Source: Erythrocercus mccallii (taxonomy: Eukaryota; Chordata; Aves; Passeriformes; Dicruridae). From it: a DNA stretch of 64,000 nt. The notes under the pieces are model-generated. The model saw only the letters and a list, made by a program, of their open reading frames with translations, ran no database searches and was not told the origin of the DNA. Positions 26,181 through 38,739 of the stretch are shown piece after piece. The stretch's first letter is position 1. Each line of letters opens with the position of its first letter. The translations under genes were made by a program, and so were the position numbers. The stretch spans positions 1-64,000 of the forward strand of contig VZRG01000871.1 of the NCBI GenBank assembly GCA_013397435.1, in the 5' to 3' direction.

Positions 26181-29100
26181 CTGTCATTGTCCATGGAATA
26201 TAGACCATATTGTTGAATTCAAGCTCTGCTCTTTTCCTGTCATCTACCGCTTCTTAGAAGTGTGTCTTGCTCAAGAGCTTCAGCTTCTCTTCAAACACAT
26301 ACAAAAGCACATCTCTTCTCCTTTTGGATCAAATATGCAGTACCATGACCAGCTGTTTCTGGACAAAGATATTTAAAAACTCCTTTAAAGTTCTGCCAAT
26401 CCTGATGGTCCTGTGCTGGAAGGACCATGTTTTGCAGGAAATAAAAGATTTTACTGTGCCTCAACCTATCCCCCAGGTGGTTTGTTTTCTTTTTCAAAGT
26501 AGTATTTTGGTGTCTGATGATCACTTCAGTTTCTTCTGCTTTGCATTCTCATACCATTAGACTGCTGACTGGAGAGACCTTCCAAAAGCTGCCAAATACC
26601 TTGTTTAAAAAAAAAATTAAAATCCAATTTTTGTACAGGCCAACCTGCTGCAGATTTTTTTTTTATGTAACTTGGCTTCTTTCAGTGGTCTCCCAATGCC
26701 TCTTTGTTTTAATCACAGCTTCTTACTAGCTTATCATTCTGCAATATGTCTTCCAGATGACCTTCTCTTCCCTCTATTTTTATTTCCTTTTGGATGTTGG
26801 GCTGTCCATCTTCTGTCCATCTCAGTAGTTCCTTTATTCCTTCCTGACAAGCTAGATCATTTGACTCTTGTAAAACTTGCTTGTCTTGCATACATAGGGA
26901 TGTGTGTGTGCATGATGCAGAATGAAGAGCCTGCAAATTTGCAGGATGCAATATTCTAAGTGAAATCCTACCAGCTGTTTTATATATACTCTCATTTGTC
27001 AGCTAGAGTTTCCTTTTCTAGTCACATTGATCTTAATGTTGTTCACATTGAAGTAAATGGCTGGAGTAGGTGAAAGAATAGGGGGAGAGGAAGATTGTAA
27101 TTTGATATTTCTTCCATATCCAGTGTCTGTACAGTAGTCAAGGTCAGTGCAAGTATGGCCCTTTCTAGGAACTCCCTTTGCATGTAATGTGTTGGGAGTT
27201 GAATAATCTGAATTTTTGTGATATTTTATAGTGGCAAACATCCATGATCTCTTGTTTCTGGACTAGCTTATTAAGACAGTCTTTGAGAATGTGTATTTTA
27301 TTTGGCTGTCTTCTCTCATTGAGGATTCTGTTTAGCTTTACTCAAGTAGATCTGCCCATTTTTTCACCAGCAGCCCTTATTATAGCTGTCCTGTTCCCAG
27401 ATTGGCCTAGATTCTCTCTGGAAAATTGTTTTTACCTACTTAGAGGTGTTTTGGAACAAGAGGATGTGGCACACTTCCCTGCCATGCTGTGTCTGCTGTG
27501 TTGCCGTGGCACTGCTTGAATCTTCAGGAGCAACAAACAGTAAGGTGTAGCATTAGACCTTGACATGGCATTCCCAGGTTTCTCTGGGCATTTGGCCTCT
27601 TCTTTTTCATGGAAAGTCTGGCAGAAGTCTGAATTGTGGAGAAATGCTGTGGTGGAAATGCAGGGTTGCTGGGTATGCCAGTAAGGAGGAGACAATAGAT
27701 AAGGAGAGAAGTAAGCCTAAGTTACTGGAGAAGAGAAAGATTGAGGCCCACACGTGGATTTTACTTCCACCAGTGTAAATTTGGACCAGAAACACTATTT
27801 AAAAATAAATAAGTAAAATTCACTGAAGAATTTTTTGGGTACGGATGGGAGCAGGATCCAGGCTGTGCAATGGGACCAAGAAGAGTAATTTCTTCTATTT
27901 TTAAGTGGTATTTTTAAAATGTGTGTTTCAGGACATTGCAGCTCCACAGGAATTCTGTTTCCATCAGTGGCGAAGGGTTAAAAGAAGCTTTGACTTTTAT
28001 GTGAATTACTCTCCCATGATTTTTCCACTACTTAATTGATGGGTGATGAGATACCCCAGGACAGTGAATGAGTTGACCTCATCTGCGTGACAGTTCTGAC
28101 CTGTGATTTGTGCTATGTAAATATTTGATATCCTCTTTTGTGAAGGACCCTGTTCACAGTAACTCTAGCTTCAGTAGAAATGTTCAGAAAGCAGTGCACA
28201 TCCATGGTAGGAAAATCAGAAATGATGATTGTCCTTGGATATGTGTTTGAATGCGTAGTAACATTGGACAGCTCAGAAATGCAACCAAGTGAAAACACTT
28301 GTGCCATGCCAGCCCTGAGATGCAGAAGAGGAGCTTTCCCATAACACGAGAGGGCAGTTCCCTGTACACCATGTTTCTCCATAGTCTTCTCATCTCAGTT
28401 TCATGGCCTCCAGGAATCTTGCCCTGAAATGAGCACATGACTGCAGTAAGGGTGTTCAGGGTATTCCCACGCACACAGGCAGGGTTGTACAACCACCATA
28501 TGTTACAGACATGAGGCTCCCCAGCCCTGCCTGTTTTAGGAAAGAGAACACAAAAAGTGCAGTGAAATATCTCTGACGTGCAGCTAAGCCTGGAAAGTTC
28601 TTCACTGTTGCCTTCCTTGCTTCTGTGCTGCTTACTCATTGGCCACAGTACTTCAAAGCCTCACGTGGGATTTTTTTCCTAGCTCTGTCTCCCTTGAGCC
28701 TTCTGTGGCGCTTTGTGTGGAGTGAGTGTACCAACAAATCATGGTAGAGATGCCAAAGGGACCCTGTGGGTCACAGTAGTGACCCAGCTTTTTCCATGCC
28801 CTGCCTAAACAAAGGTCAGTAGCAAGTTCTTCAGAGGAGCGTGGCAGTGACAACCCCAGGATGCAAATTTTGGAGTTGCATGTTGAAAAGGGCTGAGGGC
28901 AGATAGTTTCTTAATGTCAGGCAGTTGAATCTGTGGTTGACTTCTGCCTTGAAGTAGTAGGTCGGGGGGGCCAAGTCCCAGCTTTACTTCCTCTCCTTGG
29001 AGCCTTGCTGCAGAGGAGTGGGTGGATAGATAAAACTTCACTCCTGTTTGGACTATGATGATTCCACTTCCAAATTCTGAACCAGAATCTGCCTCTTGTG

Positions 29101-32100
29101 TATTTTCTGATTCCTAGCTGGGATAGCTACAGATAAAATTCTTTATTATACATATAAATGACTGATCCTTTAATGAACTATACTGGGTTTTTTGCCTTAG
29201 TTTTATCTTTTAATTTTACCTCATACTATCTTCACATAGTCTCTTCTATTCTTTATTCCCCCATATTAGCAGCAAAGAAATACTTTTTGACTGTGTGGTT
29301 CAGCTAGTTTTTTGCTTCTTTGATACTTGTTAATTTGAAATATTATGGAGTGCTTATACAATAATGCAGCTGTATCATGGCATTTCCAATGACAGCATTG
29401 ACCTCCTCAAGCTGCCATTTCATGGCACTTGAGTGCATTGGTATTGCTGTCTGTACAATTTTAATTTAGCTGGGACAGTGGCTGTAATCACTATGGGAGA
29501 AGCATGAACTTCCCCAGTGTCTCCTTTCCCCTTCCCATTGCACCATTGTGTTTGTTTTTTATTTGCTTTGAGTAAGGATTGAGACATGAGAGGAGAGGCA
29601 TCACCTGCCCCTGAGCAGGGAGGACAGGCTGGAGGGAGGAGTGAGGGAGGAACTGAACTTCACAAAATTGCTAAGGTTACTGACAAAATCTCTGCTCTCT
29701 GCCCAGGAAATGAGATGTTAATCTTTTCCCAGTGCTGCTTTGCATAAGGTCCATTCCAGAGAGCTGTGTTTGTTTTAATTTCTGTAATTACTGATAGTGT
29801 GCTGATTATGCTGCTATAGATTTGACGTGAATTGCTATATTAATGGGATCAAAAATTAGGAGATGTCTGCCATGGAAATTAAGAAGACGACAGCAGCTGG
29901 GGGGAGGGAGAGAAGTGGAGAGTTGAATTCATACCCTGTTACTGCAGAGCTCTTTTTGGCTTTTTTAGGAGCCTGAGCCTTTGTCCCTGGCAGAAGTTGG
30001 AGTATGCAAACGATAACATTGACTGAAGTCCCCAGATGTGCTATACAGTCCATTAGGGGCTCTGATTTCCTTCCTGCTCCCTATGTTGGACCATATAACT
30101 CTTCTCATAGTGGTCTTCTGGACTTTCATATCCAGGTGTGGTAAAACAATGGTAAATGGTGCATCTGTCTTCCTTCCCTTTCGTCTTCTCCTCACTTGCT
30201 TCCCGAAGGATTAACTTGAATCTCCTGCTGTTTTCCCCTGTGCTGCTCTGTGGCTGGTTTGCTGTCGTTGCCCTGCTGGGTGTCCAGATGTTCAGGACCT
30301 TCTGAATTTTTCCTGCAAACACACCATTTCTCCCCCAGCCACCCTTGTCTCTAAGGCCCTTTTTGCCCCTCTGCTATACTTGAGCCACCGACTCCTATGA
30401 GGATCCACAGTAGGAAAACTAGACCCTCACAGGCTTCCCCTGGCTCCTGGTCCCTTGGCCTGTCTTCATTTCATGGCACAGGTACACCAGCATCCTGGGA
30501 GGCAAATGTGTGTCAGCTTTCACGCTCAGTTCCTTTCTCCCTATGTGGTATCATTATGTGCAGTATAAGAGAAAGTTTTTGTGCAGTGGTTAGGGTCAGC
30601 TGCCTTTTCTGTCCAGCACAAGGTTTTTGCAGACCACATTAGCTGTCTTGGTTTCCTGGAAACTGCTGCATAGCCATTGCATTTCTTTGCTTTATCTATT
30701 AAGAAAGGTAGTTTTACTATAGCACCTATCCAGCTACTGAAATAATCATGTCATTGGGACAACATAAGAGCTTGCTTAGCAGACTTTCTTACATATTTTA
30801 TTTTCATTTCTACAAAAACATGTATGTTCTTCGTGCCTGCCATCTGAGTGAACTTAGTAAAGGGACAAAAAGACTTATCAGATTGCAGGGCTGTTGCTTT
30901 GGAGTTTAGAAGGGTGAAACTATATCAAAAGCCTGAAGCTATTTTTATTTGCAGCCTCCCTCATCCTCAACTGTTAACTTCTTTTAAATTTAATTTTGGT
31001 ACATTTTGATACATTTTTTTAAAATTAATATTTTTATTTTAGCAATATGAATTATCTGTATTCCTGGCAGAGAGAATTCTGTTCAGGTAGATTTTGTCAG
31101 TAAAGGATGTACCCCACTTCTTCAAACTGAAATTTCACGGTGAAACTTTGACTCAGTGTGAGCTGAAGAAACCAATCAAAAATGATGACAGCAAGCAATA
31201 TGCCGTCTATTTTAGTCACCTCTTTGTGGCTACTGGCAAAATGCTCAGGAGTTGCTATTTTGAAATTTCTTAGCTGGTAATTGTTTGGGGCTGAGCATTT
31301 GGTCACTTGTAGGTTTAGATGTTTATAGAGTCCCCTGGCAGGTGGTGAATATGGAATGTGGTAGTACCAAGCTCTTTCTTAGCACTCATCACCAAAAATC
31401 TCAGAGGACCACATCAAATGTGTATTGATTTCGTTTCTTTTACTGGTAGATTAAGCTGCAGCAAGGCTGTTTGCTCAAGAACGCGCAAGGTTCATGCAGG
31501 TTCTACCAGCACTACCTATCCTTCCTCCCAGGCTGTGGCTTGAACAAGCCTACCATTCTTGGCCTTAATACAAAGGGAAATATTAAACTTGACTAGTTAG
31601 GAAATGCTTTCAGAAAAATTCCTAGTAGCAGAGTATCTGCTTGCACAACCTTAGAATGAGACACCAGCCATGTTTTTGTTTGGTGGATTCCACAGAGAGA
31701 AGCACTGGGCAGTTCTGGAGCTGTGAAGATTAATGCAATCCGTTCTCAGTGGTGTGAGCACAATAGGTACCTCCTGGAAACGTGGAAAAAACCTCAGAAA
31801 GCCTGGAGGAGCACGTGTGACCTGGTGCATTGACTGTGCAGGCTGGGCACAGAGCAGGGGCACGTTGTAGAGCTAGGCAGTGCTGCTGGCAGCCACGTTA
31901 CTGCCCCATGCTGCAAACAGGGTGTAAGCTAATTTTTTCCAGTGTCTTGACCTCCCTGTGCCATTACCATTCCACACCTTTTGGAAATCTTAACAGGACA
32001 GTTAAAGGGCAGCTCTTTCAACATGCAGTTGTTAAATGTGTTGCCCTTGAGAGACGAATGCTGTCCTTTTTCAAGACAGCTTAACTCTGAAATTGCTTAG

Positions 32101-34712
32101 CTCATTTGGGCTGTGCTCTTGCTGTAACTCAGGTTGTCTGTGTGTCTAATAAAAAGAATAAGACTTACCTAATGTCTGTAAATTGCTTTGATATTTAGGC
32201 TAAAGGTGCTGACAGAAAAATGCAGGATTATCAAGAGAGGGCATTTCAAAGGCACTAATAGGAATTGGATAGCTAACTCCCCTTGGTGCCTTGTAAAATG
32301 CCTTCTGCAAATAGTAATTCACACAGTACTGTGCACATCCAAGATGTGTGGGAAAAGTGACTGCACTTCCATATCTTGTTTGGTTTTGGCTGTCCTGTCC
32401 TTATGAATACTAGGAACCAATGAATCAAATGCATTTGTTTAAAACAGTAAACCTCAATGAAACTGTCATGGTATAAATCAAGTTACGGTATGCCTTTAGG
32501 AGATTGATCAGTAAAGGCAGCACATACTGCAAGCATAATGCCTTGGTTTGCTACAGCACCTCCTGGGTCTTGAGGGAAGTGGACAGGTTCTGGATTTAAT
32601 TTCGTTTTCCACCTGCTCTTGGGCAGTGAGAAACCCTTTGAAGCCACTTTTTCTTTGCAGTGGTAATTTAGTGAGCATGAAATGTGACCTGAGCTTGGAC
32701 TGTATCCTGCATTCTTCAGGAGGGAAGCAAAGGACTTTGTGTCTCCCACCTATCCTCTAGTGCCCATTAGCAGGGGCAGGCATGTGTGTGCCTGTGTTTC
32801 AGAAGTGTTCCTCCTTTTACAAAAATCTCCATGAACAAAGTGAGCAGCTGCAGTGTGGTTCGATGATCTGCGCTGTGGATTGCAGCAGGAAATGCTGGGA
32901 AGTGCCTGATCTCCCTCCCCTCCAGGGGTGCTGTGCACCAGGGTGAGAGGTGCAGAAGGGCACAGAGAGCCACACCTCTGGAATGGGAAGCACAGAATCA
33001 GCAGGTCTGAGCTGGGGAAGGAGTTGGGGAAGATGAAAACTGAATAATGCCTTGTAACTCCACAGGTGCGTCTTTCATGGCGTCACAGTGAACAGCCCTG
33101 TTTGGGAACTGTGAATAACTGAATTTCTGCAAGCTAGTGGATTACTGTTGCCTGGACAGTGATGAGTAGAAAGAAACTGAGTTTGTGGGAGACAGGAACA
33201 TAAGACTAAACAATTTCTTTTTAAAAAGTACTGAGCTGACAGCCACAGGGACCATACTTGCAGAAATAACAAAGTGATGGTGGAGTGAAACAGGTCTGTC
33301 TTCTTACTCTGTCTAAATCTATAATAGTTTGTTCTCCACATGCTGTCAGTCTTCTCTGCCATGTGGTTATAGGGTGTTGTGGGACTCCTGATGATGAGGC
33401 TAAACTTCTGGTTGTGCCTGAGCTCCTGAGCAGCAAACAGCACCTTGCAAAAGGATGAACTGGGCTTCAAAGCAGTGGCTGTAAGACCTTCTAGGTGTTC
33501 CCTTTATTTTTGGATGTCACCTAATCTGCCTGCAGAGTTTTTTGTAAACCTCCCATTCCCTTTGGTGGCAAAGGCACGTTCTGCAGGTGCCTCTATCAGC
33601 CTCAGTCTATTTTCCTGTCTCATGGCTGTGATAATGCTGTGGTTTGTCATGGAAGCAATTACCTTCTCTTGGTCCAGAACCAAATTTGTCTTTTCTGTTT
33701 GCCAGAGATCAAGGTCAGGGTGAGAAGCTGCACTTGTACTATCCTGCAAATGCTCAGAAATTACAGTAGCTCCTTCTGCTTCTATATGTGCAGGGATGTA
33801 AATCCCTACTGTTTGCACTGGCATCATTACGTGTCAGTAGCATGTAATGGTTCTGGAGAATAACATGCATTACCTTCCAGGAAACATATGATAATGGGTT
33901 TTTTTTGTGTTCCTGTAAAGTTGTCGCTATGTTTATTTACAAAGGGTATATTTTGTACTATGATTGGAGTACATGATTGGAGGTTTAGAATGTGGAAGAA
34001 TTTTCCCGTCAGATAACATGAAGTTTCAGTCTTAGATTTCTCGTCAGGCATTTTCATAAGTAAAAACCTAACTGTGACAATGATGAAACTAATACAACAT
34101 TCACAAGTTGCCCTTTAACTCTATTTGACTGTATTTGGGATCAAGTTAAACTACTTCAAAGAAGATAATAGTAACTCATTTAGCAAAGACAAGATCACTA
34201 CGTTACTTGATGGTAAATAGAGTAGTCTTTAGGGATGTGTTTTTCTGCAGCAACACAAAAATCATTGATTAAGGTTTTTAAAATGGTAGGAAGGAGTATA
34301 GTGCTAAACACTTAGCTTATTCAGATCATGACTGATTCGTTAGCATAAGATTAAGTGGTTTTGGCACTTCAGTGGTACTCACGGAGTTACTGTCAGATTT
34401 TCACTGACATAAAAACCTTGGCATCTCCCCACTTGCATGTCCCTTCCCATTCCCTCCCTTGGCAAATTTCTGAGAGGACCCTTGGAAACTTCACGGCTCT
34501 TTTGAAAATAATTCCTGGCACCCTGAAAGGTGCTTGGCCCCCTGCAGCACTGGGCAGCGCCGGCCACCAGTGTTCTGTGTGTGCTCTGGGGCTCCCTGGG
34601 CAGCTGGCGCATCACTAGTGCTGCTCACATCACCAGGCACACACTTCCTTCCTTCCACCCACATCCACCTCCTCTGCCATGGTTTCATACCTCTGTTCCA
34701 AAGTTCATGTTG

Positions 34713-34758
34713 TCCTCTCTCTTTCTCTCCCTCCCCCCCTACTTTCTTTTAACAGCAG
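34713..34758 (+). other. 3' splice site of ETV6 intron 1 with tandem (NAGNAG) acceptor
   Basis: A pyrimidine run fills 34713-34750, broken only by the A at 34741, and leads to AACAG at 34751-34755. The first exon bases are CAG, so the acceptor reads CAGCAG. Splicing at the first AG (exon start 34756) matches the known ETV6 protein (Lys11-Gln12). Splicing at the second AG (start 34759) would delete only the Gln codon. A branch-point-like CTAC has its A at 34741, only 15 nt from the exon, which is short; no clearly better branch site was seen. Confidence 0.9.
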
Positions 34759-34882
34759 GAAAGAATTTCGTACACACCTCCAGCGAGCCCGGTACCAAAT
34801 TACGCTTCGTCACCACTACATGTCCCAGTGCCTCAAGCGATCAGGATGGAGGAGGACACCATCAGACTGCCAGCACACCTGC
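34756..34882 (+). CDS. ETV6: ETV6 (TEL) exon 2, internal coding exon
   Basis: Reading from CAG at 34756 gives 42 codons plus one base (phase 1 at the 3' end). The peptide starts QERISYTPPASPVPN and ends MEEDTIRLPAHL, which I recognise as residues 12-54 of ETV6. ETV6 is a nuclear ETS-family repressor that oligomerises through its PNT/SAM domain and binds GGAA sites; it is needed in haematopoiesis and vascular development. This exon carries the Ser/Thr-Pro-rich N-terminal tail and only the first residues of the PNT region. Compared with the human protein as I remember it, this copy lacks one residue (SSTPLH becomes SSPLH), so the exon is 127 rather than 130 nt. It also has Glu21Ala, Ser to Asn, Arg to Gln, Leu to Ile and Ser to Thr changes. 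The Ser22-Pro (AGC at 34786) and Thr18-Pro (ACA at 34774) motifs are kept. Both splice sites are intact and there is no stop, so the exon looks functional. Confidence 0.96.
34846..34848 (+). promoter_or_regulatory. ETV6: Internal ETV6 start codon equivalent to human Met43
   Basis: The ATG of MEEDTIR is preceded by A at -3 (34843) and followed by G at +4, a strong Kozak context. In human ETV6 the corresponding Met43 is an established second initiation site that gives a shorter protein lacking the N-terminal tail. Here the upstream one-residue deletion would make it Met42. That this start is used in this species is inferred from conservation. Confidence 0.7.
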
Positions 34883-34888
34883 GTGAGT
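34883..34888 (+). other. 5' splice site of ETV6 intron 2
   Basis: GTGAGT directly follows the phase-1 base C at 34882. It matches the U1 consensus at all six intronic positions apart from the common G at +3. It sits where human ETV6 exon 2 ends (codon 54 split after its first base). Confidence 0.93.
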
Positions 34889-34924
34889 GTCAGCACGAGG
34901 CTGCTTCAGTTCTTGGACTGAGGA

Positions 34925-34944
34925 GGGGGTGGGGCAGGGTGGGG
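34925..34944 (+). promoter_or_regulatory. G-quadruplex-type intronic G run beside the exon 2 donor
   Basis: GGGGGTGGGGCAGGGTGGGG has four runs of at least three G with loops of 1, 2 and 1 nt, a canonical tight quadruplex pattern on the transcribed-sense strand. It begins 42 nt after the donor. G triplets at such positions are known hnRNP F/H intronic splicing enhancers. Whether it folds or acts here is inference. Confidence 0.6.
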
Positions 34945-37194
34945 ACTTATTTCTGGTTTTATGGGAGAGAGCAGGGAAGTCCCTGGCTTTATACTTTTTT
35001 TTTTTAATAAGCTCTAGCTGGTTTGGTTTTCCTAGCTGTTGTTTTTAACCGAAGAAAATTACTGTTAAATACAGGACACTGAATCTCCCATCTCCTGCAC
35101 CCCTTGTCAAGCATTTGGCCTGTTTCTCATGACAGGCACAAATATGGAAGGTTTGTTTTGATGGGAAGTGCTGCGTTTCCTTCCACTTTATTGGAATTGC
35201 TCAGTTACTTTGTGCTACACAAGGTCAGAGTTTCACCAGCTGTGGCAAGTGGAATGCATTTGTGCTGTGGCTGTTTTCAGGTTCTGAGGGATCTCAAATA
35301 CTTGTGATGCCCAGGCTCTCTAGTGTAGAGCATGAGTGCTGCCAGACACAGTGGGAAAAGAGGAGGAGTGAGCTTAGCTGAGAACAGAAGGATGCTGCAA
35401 AGGAGGAAGGACATGTCACTGACACTGGAACAGAAACTGGAGCTGAGGGCAAGGTGAGAGCCAGGTACTTCCTTGCTGAGGTGATTTAGTGTTTGACAAA
35501 TAGGAAGGGCCAAGGACTGTTGGCCAGTGAGAGGTGAGTTAGGATGGGGACAAGAAGAGTGGAATTTTCCTTTTTGGAAGGGAAGCAGTTCTGATGGAAA
35601 TAAAGATGTTTTAAGTAACCTTTTGTCAGGTGTTACATTCCTGGGGTACTTAAACAACAATGAACAAGAGGGCCAGGAGCAAACAAAACTTTGTGCTTTG
35701 CCCTCTGACAAATGAGTTTGGGATTTTGCTGGGGGAAGAGGGGGAAGTCCATGTTTATCACAAGACACTCTCATTCCTGTTCTCAGCTGTCTTCCACACA
35801 CACTCCTACACTCCTTTTCTGGATGCAAACTGTGTTTACAGCATTTCTGTAGTCCTGTGCTTGCTCCCTTGCTGGCCACTGAGTTACTTACTCTGCCCCA
35901 CTGTCCCTCACTCCCATGCTGTGCCTGATGTCCTGCATGGCCCAATTTTCTGTGCTCCCTGGTGGGAGTGGGAGCTGCTGCTGTAGTGTTTCTGACCGTA
36001 TCTGGTCCCTGCCTGAGCATCCATGAGCTGCCAGGCCCAGCTTGCATGTGTGTGTGGCAGTTCAGCTGTTCCCTTGGCCCTGGGAGGAATTGGCTGCCAC
36101 ACTTAGAGGGCATTTCTATGCTTAGCCCAAAGTAGGCACAAAAACCACCAACACAGAAGCAGTTTTTCTCCAGCGGTTCTTCTCCCTACTTCTGCTGTTT
36201 ATCCCCAGGTCTTTGGGGTTTTTTCCTCATTGCAGTAGTTGGTACTGTTTACTTCTGCTGTGAGAGGCTGTCTGTCCACTCCACAGCCAGCATCACAGCT
36301 GGATTTCCAGTTACTTATTGCCCTCCCCACTGTGTCTGGCAGATGCATAAGGCAGGGAGGCAGAGACTCTTGATACCAAAAGTGGTGGTACATATTGTAC
36401 CTGCTTCCTTCCCATCAGCTAGCCAACATGCTGGATAGCGTTGAATTTATAAAGCTTCCTCTCAATGAAGACTTCTCTCACAGTATTTTTAGAATGTGAT
36501 CCAACCTTTCACCTTGACTCTTGTTTTGGTTTTTCTGTTCTTTTGGTTGGCAGATTTTTAAACTTGCAAGGCTTCTTTCCTTTTAGTATTTCCACACCAG
36601 TCTGACTTGTTGCAGTGTAAAAGCACAGATGATTAATTGTGAACTACCTGTGAAATAGCCTTCCATAAAGTTAGTGTCTGAGGTCATAAACAACATGGAA
36701 CACATTTACATAGCCTTACTAATTGTAGTCAATGGCAGTGTAGTATTTTGTAGCTCAGTATGCAGTCAGTATTGACACAAAACACTGTTTGCAACCAACA
36801 GACCACCCAAATGCTGTTGAAACCGCTCTAAGTACATAGCTTCATAGCTAGGCCAGGAGCAGCCATTCTGAATTTCTGAAACAATCTCTGGTATAACTTT
36901 TGGTACAAAACTTGGTGCAGTAACTGCTGTGTTTAGGTCCAGTAACTGAGCTACAACATGTGCAGAAGGATTTCTGCTCTTCGTGTAAAAAACTTAAGTG
37001 ATGAGGAGGATATAAGGTCTCTAGATGTTATTTAATGCTTAATTATCTCCTTATTTGCTTTTTTTCTTAAGTGCCCTATTTATAGTTTGAATTAGTCAAG
37101 CTTCAGTTTCCAACTATTAGATCTCATTATCACCTTTCCTGCTAAATATTGTCAAAAGACTCCTCCTGATATAGGTGCTTTTAGATAGTCACTT

Positions 37195-37385
37195 CTTAAC
37201 CTTTTCTTGGCTAAACTGGGTAGGAAGAGAGGTTCTTAAAGCTGTCAGTCTTCCTGTTAAGCTTTCAGATTTCAAATCCTGTTTATATCACCTCTGTGAA
37301 CTGTCTCCCACTTCAGACATCCTTCTTAAAGTGAAGACAACAGAAATGAAGATGATATTCCAGTAGTCTTGCTAATACCATGTGT
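37195..37385 (-). repeat. CR1/L3-like LINE fossil, antisense
   Basis: The + strand shows CTTAACCTTTTCTTGGCTAA, then TTTCAAATCCTGTTTATATC, ACATCCTTCTTAAAGTG and GATATTCCAGTAGTC in the order found in reverse-complemented CR1/L3 3' ends (ccttttcttggctaaac ... catccttcttgaattgtgg ... cagtattccagcag). It is decayed, with no open reading frame left. Confidence 0.55.
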
Positions 37386-38739
37386 AGAATTAACTCAGGT
37401 CCTTTTGGATTTTGTGTTGTGAGGTTTTAGGAGATATTAATACAGGGTTTTTCAATTCCTGCATGGGCTCCTCTCATTTATGTTTTGTTTATTTGTTTAT
37501 TTTTAGAGATGTGTCTGAGGTACAGCTTTGATCTTAAATCCAAACTGCCTCAGAAGTCAGGCAAAGTAACTAATTTGTAGCTCAGGCTATGTGTGAACGC
37601 TGGGTTTAGATCTGCAAAGTCCAAGGATTTTCAAGGTCTGAGATTTTGTTCAGTTCCATCCCTCCGGTAGAACTTGTTGTGTATGTGGAGCATAATAACT
37701 TCTTTCAGCCCTCACTCATTCCAGTACAACAGGGAGAGGTGGTAAATTCCTCCACTCAAACATACACAGCCAAGAGGTTGTCAGGCCTCCTGTCCTGTTT
37801 CCATGACATTCTGATGGCCTTCAACAAAATCAAGGCAGGGTTCAGTCCCAGCCCACCCATCTTCATGTACCTGTGGTGTTGGTGCAGCTGACCCAAAGAG
37901 AGACCTAGAGACAGATGTTGCACATGGAACATATAGAGCACTCTCTGGATTCAGGCAGTTTTGTGCCTTCTGATAAGAAATTTCTCTGTTTCTAATGCTC
38001 CAGATCACCCTGAGAGCACCACCAGCAACAGTATCAGAACAATAAGTACAGCAATTTCCTTTGGTGTGATAAATTATTTCTCGCTGCTTAGAGAGCAGAT
38101 GAGTCTCAGGTAGGCTGAGCTGATTTTATCCAGAGACTGGAAAAAGAAGTGCAGTTTAGAAGGGTGGAATGCAGACCTCTCTTTGCTACAAGCTTCCTTC
38201 TCTTTGGTCAACAGAGCTAAAATTATATAGACAGACCTTTTTCTGGGGGTGATGTGAAAGCACTTTCCCCTTCTCACACAGCCTTTCATGTTTTAAGTAG
38301 CTGCTTTCTTCCCAGCCAGCCTATTGCATAGAAATGCAGTGTAATCGATCTTAACTTTAAATCTCTGGGATAGTAAGAATCATTTCTGGATAAGACATAA
38401 CCTTTCTCTGGTGCTGCACTCCTACGTAAGGGACTTTCCACCCATACTTTTAGACATACTTGTCTGCCTAACATCCACTAGGAACAGACTATTGGGGACA
38501 TCATCAACAAAATATCAGTGAGGAGCTGGGCAATATCCTTTCCTATGTTTCAAGTATGTAGTCAGAAAACAGCTGCTCTCTGTCCCTGGTGTGACTGCCA
38601 TGGTAGCTTTGCAGCATGTGTGATCTCCACTGGACTGCACTAATCAGATAGAAGGAGTGTTTGGAAAATAGACATTTTTTTACTGAGGATTGAAGAGAAG
38701 CAAGTTCAGCTTGCACACAAGGTGCTGCCCTTGGTGCCT

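Larger units (their letters stand above)
1..34755 (+). other. ETV6: ETV6 intron 1 (partial, 5' end outside window)
   Basis: No exon 1 (start Met plus ten further codons) and no CpG-island promoter is visible left of exon 2, so this stretch is read as intron 1. It contains no open frame longer than about 155 codons and no recognisable protein. Its contents are unique intronic DNA with a few old SINE-like and sauropsid-type fossils, short mono-, di- and trinucleotide repeats, and a few motif clusters entered separately. In 1-8600 I see only the 14 bp direct repeat near 3.7 kb and the GATA/palindrome cluster near 5.3 kb. In 16.4-34.7 kb only short A/T runs, a MIR-like piece at 23.6 kb, the 22.0 kb CpG cluster and a possible conserved block at 26.0 kb stand out. 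Unspliced non-coding RNAs or distal enhancers cannot be excluded. Confidence 0.85.

Noticed and set aside
26405..26428. 8 bp perfect inverted repeat with 8 nt loop
   Set aside because: Too short for a microRNA hairpin; such stems are expected by chance.
34530..34921. Open frames of 118 and 80 codons in the other two + frames across exon 2
   Set aside because: The frame starting CAG at 34756 matches ETV6; the others are overlapping frames without family resemblance.
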